From positions 62,001 to 126,000 of the forward strand of contig NZ_BDBK01000016.1 in NCBI RefSeq assembly GCF_001612945.1: a stretch of 64,000 nt of DNA. Direction: 5' to 3'. Below are positions 58,176-64,000 of the stretch, one piece after another. The stretch comes from Nocardia inohanensis NBRC 100128. GTDB taxonomy: Bacteria; Actinomycetota; Actinomycetes; Mycobacteriales; Mycobacteriaceae. Position 1 is the first letter of the stretch; every line of letters starts with the position of its first letter. The position numbers were made by a program, and so were the translations under genes. The notes under the pieces were generated by a model, which saw nothing but the letters and a program-made list of their open reading frames with translations, searched no databases and was not told where the DNA came from.

Positions 58176-58628
58176 TTGGGACGCATACCGGTGGCGGCGC
58201 TACTCGCGGCCGTCGCATTGACGGCCGTCGCCTGCTCCGCCGATCCCGCACCACCGCACCGGGTTTCGGCCTCCGAATCCGCCGAGGGCATGAGCCCCGC
58301 CGCCATCCCCGCCGAATTGCGCGGCCGGACCGCCCAGCTCACCTACGACAGCGGGCCCGGCGGCACCGCCACCTTCTCCGACGACGGCCGCACCCTGACC
58401 TACGTGGCCGCCGACACCGGGCGCAAGACCACCGCGCCGGTCGTCGTCGAACCCATCGAATCGGGCATCTTCCTGGTCACCTGGGCCGACGACGACCGCG
58501 GCACCGTGGTCAGTCAGGTGCAGGACTATCGCACCGGCAAGGTGCACAGCACCTGGACCCGGCGCTCGGATGCCAACGCGCCCTCGGGGATCGAATCGCG
58601 CCTGGGGTCGGTGCGGCTCACCGACTGA
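58176..58628 (+). CDS. MoaF-like domain lipoprotein
   Basis: A 150-aa lipoprotein. TTG 58176 gives a compact signal (LGRIPVAALLAAVALTAVAC) with Cys at residue 20; GGAGGG lies about 9 nt upstream, while ATG 58146 would add ten residues. The mature domain (LRGRTAQLTYDSGPGGTATF, FLVTWADDDRGTVVSQVQDY, GKVHSTWT) fits the MoaF/calycin-like barrel found in small-molecule-binding exported proteins. The last 11 bp overlap the convergent LysR gene. Confidence 0.65.
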   Translation: MGRIPVAALLAAVALTAVACSADPAPPHRVSASESAEGMSPAAIPAELRGRTAQLTYDSGPGGTATFSDDGRTLTYVAADTGRKTTAPVVVEPIESGIFLVTWADDDRGTVVSQVQDYRTGKVHSTWTRRSDANAPSGIESRLGSVRLTD

Positions 58629-59499
58629 GGCGGGAGCCGTGCTCGCGCAGGATCGCGATGGCCATGCGCGCGGCATTGGAGGGGGTGCGCCGGGCATCGT
58701 GGCCGACGGTGGTGAGCCAGGGGATGGGAGTGCCGGCGCGCTCGGCGAAGGCGATCCCGGAGGCGCGCTCGGCCACCGAGCGCTGCACCAGCGTGACGCC
58801 GAAGTCCTTGGCCGCCAATTCCAGCGCGAACACCTGATCGGCTACCTCGATCACCGGATCGCGCAGCGGGTACAGCGTGTCGGCGATATGGCGGATGCCC
58901 CAGCCGGGCGCGAAATCGATGAACCGCACGCCCGCCAGGTCCGTGGCCGCGAACGGCCGCCCGGCGAGCGGATGATCGGGTGCGGTGCACAGCACCAGCG
59001 ATTCGGCGCTGATCGAATGCAGGGTGAGGCCCGCGATCTCGGTGCTCATGCCGGCCAGCAGCGCGATTTCCAGGCTGCCGTCGCGCAATCCGGCGATATT
59101 GCCCGCCATGCCGGTGGTGCTCTGCCGCATCTGCAAGGTCACCTCCGGATACCGCTGCCGGATCTCGGCGATGGCGGAGGCGAGATCGAGGGTGTGCAGG
59201 TTCATCAGGTTGCCGACCACGACTTCGCCGCGAATCCGGCCGCGCGCCAACTCGATTCCGTCGACGATGTCGTGCCGGGCCCGCAGCATGGTGCGTGCCG
59301 GTTCGAGCGTGGCGTGCCCGGCCTCGGTCAGTTCCAGGCCGCCGGGCGTGCGATCGAAGAGCCGGGCTCCGAGTTCGCGCTCCAACTTCGCCACGCTCGT
59401 CGAGACCGCCGACTGCACCAGGTTCAGGGCGCGGGCGGCGGCGGTGAAGGAGCGCTGTTCGTGGCAGGCGAGGAAGCATTCGAGCTGGCGGATCTCCAT
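58618..59499 (-). CDS. LysR-family transcriptional regulator
   Basis: A 293-aa regulator. The N-terminal winged HTH is MEIRQLECFLACHEQRSFTA then ARALNLVQSAVSTSVAKLE, followed by a periplasmic-binding-like effector domain (about 90-293). ATG 59499 gives the family-typical start; the longer frame adds 18 residues. It is divergent from the MFS gene at 59575 (75-bp gap), which it probably controls. Confidence 0.92.
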   Translation of the reverse strand: MEIRQLECFLACHEQRSFTAAARALNLVQSAVSTSVAKLERELGARLFDRTPGGLELTEAGHATLEPARTMLRARHDIVDGIELARGRIRGEVVVGNLMNLHTLDLASAIAEIRQRYPEVTLQMRQSTTGMAGNIAGLRDGSLEIALLAGMSTEIAGLTLHSISAESLVLCTAPDHPLAGRPFAATDLAGVRFIDFAPGWGIRHIADTLYPLRDPVIEVADQVFALELAAKDFGVTLVQRSVAERASGIAFAERAGTPIPWLTTVGHDARRTPSNAARMAIAILREHGSRLSR

Positions 59500-59574
59500 G
59501 CCGGAGAGCCTATCTCTGACATAGATGGGCGTATCGAAACTCATCGCTTCCATTGATCAGCGCCAGGTCGGACC

Positions 59575-60813
59575 ATGGTCGATGTGAGTGTTTCCGTTGC
59601 CCCGCCCGCCCTGCACCTGTCCCGGCTCACGGTGCTGGTCTTCGCGGTCACCGCCGGCTCGTCCGCCGCCTGCCTCTACTATCTGCAACCGTTGCTGCCG
59701 CAGGTCGCGAGCGAGCTCGGCGTCTCCACCGCCACCGCCGCGCTGCTGGTGAGCGCCGCGCAGATCGGTTATCTGAGCGGTCTGGCGCTGCTGGTGCCGC
59801 TCGGCGATTTCCTCGAGCGCCGCCGCATGGTGCCCGCCCTGCTCGCGGTTTCGGTTGCGGCGCTTGCCGTTTCCGCCGCCGCCCCGAATCTGCCGCTGCT
59901 GCTCGGGGCCGTGTTCGTCACCGGTGTGAGCGCGTCGGCGGCGCAGATCGTGGTGCCGTGGTCGGCGGCGCTGGCCGCGCCGGAGCATCGCGGGCAGATC
60001 GTCGGCACCGTGATGAGCGGTCTGCTGCTGGGAATCCTGTTGTCGCGGGTGCTGTCCGGGGCGGTCGCGGAGCTCGGCGGCTGGCGGGCGGTGCTGGTGG
60101 CCGCGGCGGGCATCCAATCGCTGATGTCGGTGAGCGTGTACCTGCTGGTGCCCGCGACCGGGCGGGCCGCCACCGGGGAGCGCTACCCCGAGGTGCTCGC
60201 CTCGATCCTGACCTTGATCCGTACGCATGCGGTGCTGCGGCAGCGAATGCTGTTGGGCTTCTTCCTGATGGCGAGCTTCTCCGGGGTGTGGACCGCTCTC
60301 GCGTTCCTGCTCAGCGGCGAGCACGGGAGCAGCTACGACCTCTCCGAATTCACCATCGGACTGTTCGGCCTCGCGGGTGTCGCGGGTGCGCTCGGCGCGC
60401 CGGTGGTGGGCAAGCTGGCCGATCGAGGGCAGCTGCGAGCGGTGACCTGGGGTGCGCTCGCGACCGTGCTGCTCGGCTGGGTGCTGCTGGCCGCGGGGGC
60501 GCATCAGGTGCTGGTGCTGATCCTGGCGCTGGTGGTGTTCGACTTCGGTATCCAGGCCACCCATCTGACCAACCAGAGCGCCATCTATGCCCTCGATCCC
60601 GCCGCCCGCAGCCGCCTGACCACCGCTTACATGGTCACCTACTTCCTGGGTGGCGTGGCGGGCTCGGTCACCGCGGGCGCGGCCTATCAAGCCGGCGGCT
60701 GGGGCCTGGTGTGCGGAATCGGTTGTGCCGCAATGCTGGTGGCGACGGTGCTGTGGGCGGTGAGCGCGCGCCCCACGGCGCCCCGGACCGTGCCGCGAGT
60801 CGTCGCCGGCTGA
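59575..60813 (+). CDS. Major facilitator superfamily transporter
   Basis: A 412-aa transporter with twelve predicted helices. The loop 2-3 motif GDFLERRRM and the repeated GKLADRGQLR in the second half are MFS signature loops. It resembles bacterial drug/arabinose-type efflux proteins (YnfM/AraJ type: YYLQPLLPQVASELGVSTAT). ATG 59575 is used. It is regulated by, or at least divergent from, the LysR gene. The substrate is unknown. Confidence 0.92.
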   Translation: MVDVSVSVAPPALHLSRLTVLVFAVTAGSSAACLYYLQPLLPQVASELGVSTATAALLVSAAQIGYLSGLALLVPLGDFLERRRMVPALLAVSVAALAVSAAAPNLPLLLGAVFVTGVSASAAQIVVPWSAALAAPEHRGQIVGTVMSGLLLGILLSRVLSGAVAELGGWRAVLVAAAGIQSLMSVSVYLLVPATGRAATGERYPEVLASILTLIRTHAVLRQRMLLGFFLMASFSGVWTALAFLLSGEHGSSYDLSEFTIGLFGLAGVAGALGAPVVGKLADRGQLRAVTWGALATVLLGWVLLAAGAHQVLVLILALVVFDFGIQATHLTNQSAIYALDPAARSRLTTAYMVTYFLGGVAGSVTAGAAYQAGGWGLVCGIGCAAMLVATVLWAVSARPTAPRTVPRVVAG

Positions 60814-60877
60814 TGCGGCGGGGTGCGGAGCGCGAACGGCGGTCGGTGCCGACCGAACCAGGTTCTGTCCCTTCGTC

Positions 60878-61732
60878 ATGGCAACGGTTATGGTGCGAAG
60901 TGTGAGTGAGACCGTTTCCCAGCCCGCCGTCGCGCCCGTCAAGGACGCCTCCACGGTCGTGCTGGTGCGCGATGGGGCGCGCGGACCCGAAGTTTTCCTA
61001 CAGCGGCGCGTCAATGCCATGGCCTTCGCGGCCGGTATGACCGTGTTCCCCGGGGGTGGCGTCGACCCGTCCGACGCCTCGGCCACCTTGGACTGGGCCG
61101 GGCCCGAACCGGCTTGGTGGGCAGCGCGTTTCGGCACCGACGAGGGGCGTGCGCAAGCGCTGGTCTGCGCTGCCGTTCGCGAAACCTTCGAAGAATGCGG
61201 CGTCCTGCTCGCCGGTCCCACCGCCGACACGGTCGTCTCCGACACCTCGGTCTACGCCGACGCTCGCGGACAGCTGGAGCGCCGGGAACTCTCCTTCGCC
61301 GATTTCCTCCAGCGCGAGAACCTGGTCCTGCGCGCCGACCTGCTGCGCCCCTGGGATCACTGGATCACCCCCGAGGTCGAGCCGCGCCGCTACGACACCC
61401 GCTTCTTCGTCGCGGTCCTGCCCGACGGCCAGCTCGCCGACGGCGCGACCTCCGAAGCCGAGGTCGTCACCTGGTCCACCCCGGAGGAAGCCATCACCCG
61501 CTGGCGCGAGGGCCTCGACGTCCTGCTCCCGCCCACCTGGACCCAGCTGGTCGCCATCGCCGAATTCCCCTCCACCACAGAGATTCTCGCCGCCACCCGC
61601 GAGATCTCCCCGATCATGCCGATCTACGACCCGGAAGCCGACGGTCCCGCCCTGGCCTTCCCGCACGCCGAACAGTACTTCGCCGACCTGCCGAAGCAAG
61701 CCCGCCTGCGCGGCTCCCAGCGGCCGGAGTAA
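60878..61732 (+). CDS. Nudix hydrolase (Rv3040c-like)
   Basis: A 284-aa Nudix-superfamily hydrolase. The Nudix box spans FPGGGVDPSDAS, a long insertion, then AAVRETFEECGVLL; the catalytic Glu residues are in RETFEE. The long insertion in the box is typical of the large actinobacterial/peroxisomal NUDT19-like (CoA diphosphatase) type. ATG 60878 or GTG 60902 may be the start; TATGGT at 60890-60895, 6 nt before the GTG, would favour a leaderless GTG. It matches the M. tuberculosis order serB2, ABC, Nudix, echA. Confidence 0.9.
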   Translation: MATVMVRSVSETVSQPAVAPVKDASTVVLVRDGARGPEVFLQRRVNAMAFAAGMTVFPGGGVDPSDASATLDWAGPEPAWWAARFGTDEGRAQALVCAAVRETFEECGVLLAGPTADTVVSDTSVYADARGQLERRELSFADFLQRENLVLRADLLRPWDHWITPEVEPRRYDTRFFVAVLPDGQLADGATSEAEVVTWSTPEEAITRWREGLDVLLPPTWTQLVAIAEFPSTTEILAATREISPIMPIYDPEADGPALAFPHAEQYFADLPKQARLRGSQRPE

Positions 61733-61743
61733 CCATGGGGGGT

Positions 61744-61762
61744 GTGGGGGCGAGGCCCCCAC
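61744..61762 (+). terminator. Hairpin between Nudix and echA genes
   Basis: GTGGGGGC, GAG, GCCCCCAC: an 8-bp perfect stem immediately after the Nudix stop. CCCAACCCC follows. It could end the Nudix transcript just upstream of the echA promoter box at 61773-61778. Confidence 0.6.
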
Positions 61763-61786
61763 CCCAACCCCTTACTGTGTTCAGCT

Positions 61787-62554
61787 GTGGCCGAATTCGT
61801 GACCGTGGACCGGAGTGTCGAGCAAGGGATCGCCGTCCTGCGCATCGCACGCCCGCCGCTGAATCTCATCAACTTGCAGGTGGCGCTCGAAGTCGCCGCC
61901 GCAGCGGAGGAGATCGGCCCGGATCCCGAAATCACGGCCGTGATCGTCTACGGCGACGAGCGCGTGTTCTCCGCCGGGGATGAGATGGCCGAGCTGGCCG
62001 ACCTCACCCCCGAGCAGGCGGAAGCCGTCGTGAAGGATTTCCAGCAGGCGCTGGGCGCCCTCGCCAAGCTCCCGCAGCCGACGGTCGCCGCGATCTCCGG
62101 CTACGCCCTGGGCGCGGGTCTGGAACTCGCCCTCGGCGCGGACCACCGCATCATCGGCGACAACGTGAAACTGGGCCTGCCGCAGATCAAGGCGGGCCTG
62201 ATCCCGCTCGCCGGCATCCGCCGCTTGAGCCTGCTCATCGGCCCGTCCAAGGCCAAGGACCTGGTCTACTCCGGCCGCTTCGTGGATCCGAAGGAGGCCG
62301 AGCGGATCGGCCTGGTCGACGAGGTCGTCGCCCCCGACGAGGTGTTCCGGTCCGCACTGCGCTGGGCCCGCCGATTCACCGGTGCGCCGACCCTCGCCCT
62401 GGCCGCCGCCAAACGCGTCTTCGAGGCCGGTACGCACGGCCACGATCGCGCCCGCACCGAGTGGGTGCGGCTGTTCGGCACCGCAGACCAGCAGGTTGGA
62501 ACACGTTCCTATTTGGACAATGGCCCGGGAGTGGCCCGCTTCACCGGCCGATAA
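61787..62554 (+). CDS. Enoyl-CoA hydratase/isomerase (EchA17-like)
   Basis: A 255-aa crotonase-fold protein. The oxyanion-hole segments are VFSAGDEMAELADL and ISGYALGAGLELALGADHRI; the catalytic Glu region lies in AGLIPLAGIRRLSLLIG. GTG 61787 is used with TACTGT at 61773-61778, 8 nt upstream (leaderless). It matches Rv3039c (EchA17) by position. Probably acts in fatty-acid beta-oxidation or a related CoA pathway. Confidence 0.92.
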   Translation: MAEFVTVDRSVEQGIAVLRIARPPLNLINLQVALEVAAAAEEIGPDPEITAVIVYGDERVFSAGDEMAELADLTPEQAEAVVKDFQQALGALAKLPQPTVAAISGYALGAGLELALGADHRIIGDNVKLGLPQIKAGLIPLAGIRRLSLLIGPSKAKDLVYSGRFVDPKEAERIGLVDEVVAPDEVFRSALRWARRFTGAPTLALAAAKRVFEAGTHGHDRARTEWVRLFGTADQQVGTRSYLDNGPGVARFTGR

Positions 62555-62602
62555 CCGGCCCGATAACACTGCCTACCGGGGCGTTCATTAGGCTGCCCTG
62601 TT

Positions 62603-63580
62603 ATGACAGCTCGTCCTGAAGACCCCGCGCCGAACCCGCACGCCACCGAGGCGGAGGTCCAGGCCGCGTATTCCGACAACAAGCTCGCCCAGGTGCTGTA
62701 TCACGACTGGGAGGCGGAAACCTACGACGACAAGTGGTCCATCTCCTATGACGAGCGCTGCATCGAGTACGCGCGCGGCCGGTTCGACGCCGTGGCGCCC
62801 GATGCGAACCTGCCCTACGAGCGGGCGCTCGAACTCGGTTGCGGCACCGGCTTCTTCCTGCTGAACCTGATGCAGGGCGGCGTGGCCAAGACCGGTTCGG
62901 TCACCGACCTGTCCCCGGGCATGGTCAAGGTCGCCACCCGCAACGCCCAGCACCTGGGCCTGGATGTCGACGGCCGCGTCGCCGACGCCGAGACCATCCC
63001 GTACGAGGACGACACTTTCGATCTCGTCGTGGGTCACGCTGTGCTGCACCATATTCCGGACGTCGAGCTGGCGCTCAAGGAATGCCTGCGGGTGCTCAAG
63101 CCCGGCGGCCGTTTCGTCTTCGCGGGCGAGCCGACCACCATCGGCAATATCTACGCGCGCCGCCTGGGCCAGGTCACCTGGAAGATCACCACCAACGTCA
63201 CCAAGCTGCCGTTCCTGTCCGGCTGGCGTCGCCCGCAGGAGGAACTGGACGAGTCCTCCCGCGCCGCCGCCCTCGAGGCCGTCGTCGACCTGCACACCTT
63301 CGATCCCAGCGATCTGGAGCGCATGGCGACCAGCGCGGGCGCGGTGGATGTGCACGCCGAGACCGAAGAGTTCGCCGCCGCCCTGTGGGGCTGGCCGGTC
63401 CGCACCTTCGAGGCCGCCGTGCCGGAGGAGAAGCTGACCATCGGCTACCGCATGGCTCAGTACAAGGCGTGGCTGGCGCTGAGCAAGCTGGACGAGAAGG
63501 TGCTGCGCCACGTCGTCCCGCGCCAGTTCTTCTACAACGCCATGATCACCGGCGTGAAGCCCGGCGCTTCCGCGAAGTAA
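62603..63580 (+). CDS. SAM-dependent methyltransferase (Rv3038c-like)
   Basis: A 325-aa class I methyltransferase. Motif I is ELGCGTGFFLLNLM (about 72-85), post-I is VTDLSPGMVKVA, and motif III/IV region is DDTFDLVVGHAVLHHIPDVE. A C-terminal extension of about 130 residues (KITTNVTKLPFLSGWRRP) is specific to the Rv3038c group. TAGGCT at 62589-62594 is 8 nt from ATG 62603, predicting a leaderless mRNA. The substrate is unknown. Confidence 0.9.
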   Translation: MTARPEDPAPNPHATEAEVQAAYSDNKLAQVLYHDWEAETYDDKWSISYDERCIEYARGRFDAVAPDANLPYERALELGCGTGFFLLNLMQGGVAKTGSVTDLSPGMVKVATRNAQHLGLDVDGRVADAETIPYEDDTFDLVVGHAVLHHIPDVELALKECLRVLKPGGRFVFAGEPTTIGNIYARRLGQVTWKITTNVTKLPFLSGWRRPQEELDESSRAAALEAVVDLHTFDPSDLERMATSAGAVDVHAETEEFAAALWGWPVRTFEAAVPEEKLTIGYRMAQYKAWLALSKLDEKVLRHVVPRQFFYNAMITGVKPGASAK

Positions 63581-63601
63581 TCCGAGACCCGGCGAATTCC
63601 C

Positions 63602-64000
63602 TTGGGCTACGCCTTCTCTCGCGACGACGTCGCATACCTCGGCAGCGCGGCCGGCACGGCCGCGCTGACCGAAGCGAACGAATTCGCCCTGACTCCCAAA
63701 TCGCTCCTCGGCGATCTGGAAAAACTCCGCCGCACCCATGGTGACCGCACCGCCGCCCTGGTGGAAACGGTCCGCCTGCGCCGCCGCGCCGTCACCAAAC
63801 TCCCCGGCGCGGGAGAGTGGCTCTTCACCGATGACGCCCTCCAGCAGGCCACGCCGACCGCCGTCGCCCGGCACCGTGCCGACCGCCTCGCGGGCCGCAC
63901 CGTCCACGACGTCACCTGCTCGATCGGCGCGGAACTGGCCGAGCTCGCCCGCACCTGCCCGGCCGTCATCGGCAGCGACCTCGACGACGTCCGCTTGGCC
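63602..64000 (+). CDS. Methyltransferase, Rv3037c-like (truncated by window end)
   Basis: The first 133 codons of a protein beginning at TTG 63602 (the only start codon after the in-frame stop of the upstream gene): LGYAFSRDDVAYLGSAAGTA. The seen part has the N-terminal helical region, LRRRAVTKLPGAGEWLFTDD and then the SAM-binding start VHDVTCSIGAELAELA and VIGSDLDD. It matches the class I methyltransferase / THUMP-like domain family of Rv3037c, which follows Rv3038c in mycobacteria. The 3' end lies outside the window. Confidence 0.82.
   Translation, partial: MGYAFSRDDVAYLGSAAGTAALTEANEFALTPKSLLGDLEKLRRTHGDRTAALVETVRLRRRAVTKLPGAGEWLFTDDALQQATPTAVARHRADRLAGRTVHDVTCSIGAELAELARTCPAVIGSDLDDVRLA

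Noticed and set aside
1..64000. CRISPR array, prophage or biosynthetic gene cluster
   Set aside because: No regularly spaced repeats, no phage structural genes and no PKS/NRPS modules were found in the window.

Overview
The window is high-GC actinobacterial chromosome, most likely Nocardia or a close mycolate-producing relative. This is inferred from gene content: an antigen-85-like mycolyl esterase, an Mce-associated-type protein, a FecB lipoprotein, SerB2 with two ACT domains, and two blocks that follow the Mycobacterium tuberculosis order (Rv2397c-Rv2402 for sulfate uptake and its GH15 neighbour; nrdHIE ... nrdF, fecB, ctaD, serB2 and the Rv3041c-Rv3037c homologues). Many genes start with GTG or TTG, and several have a TANNNT box only 6-8 nt before the start codon, as expected for leaderless mRNAs. 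No tRNA, rRNA or CRISPR array was seen.

Layout. 0-7.4 kb: dynamin-like GTPase, GH15 trehalase/glucoamylase-type enzyme, small membrane and acidic proteins, and a coupled M48 protease-Ser/Thr kinase pair. 7.5-11.5 kb: sulfate ABC transporter operon (subI-cysT-cysW-cysA) behind a Cys-containing leader peptide. 11.6-16.9 kb: TetR and GlxA-type regulators around three tandem alpha/beta hydrolases, two of them paralogues. 16.8-22.3 kb: CobW-type metal GTPase, then a purine island (PucR regulator, urate oxidase, NCS2 permease). 22.4-26.6 kb: molybdenum cofactor cluster (moaE, a moaC-mogA fusion, moeA, divergent moaA-moaD). 26.7-30.1 kb: NAD synthetase with a TetR gene, an FMN reductase and a secreted G1-family glutamic peptidase. 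30.3-33.5 kb: class Ib ribonucleotide reductase genes nrdHIE.

33.5-38.5 kb is an accessory island: an orphan VapB with a decayed VapC, a DUF397 gene interrupted by an amber codon, a zinc-ribbon protein, a tyrosine recombinase, orphan membrane proteins (one frameshifted) and a hypothetical. 38.5-49.3 kb holds secreted esterase/lipase genes, regulators, hydrolases, an internally deleted MMPL remnant, a two-component system and MgtE with a long leader carrying a small uORF. nrdF lies only at 49.4 kb, so about 16 kb separates it from nrdE. Both nrd promoters carry similarly spaced NrdR-like box pairs, which suggests the split genes are still co-regulated. 50.6-64 kb returns to conserved backbone: fecB, ctaD, serB, a chagasin-like lipoprotein, a PTH2 domain protein, an ABC ATPase, LysR/MFS, Nudix, enoyl-CoA hydratase and two methyltransferases, the last cut by the window end.

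The strongest leads for follow-up are the Cys leader peptide, the paired NrdR-like boxes, the mgtE leader uORF, the decaying island genes with an 18-bp repeat at 33.9 and 39.9 kb, and the dynamin-like protein lacking the P-loop lysine. No wholly new multi-gene system was recognised.
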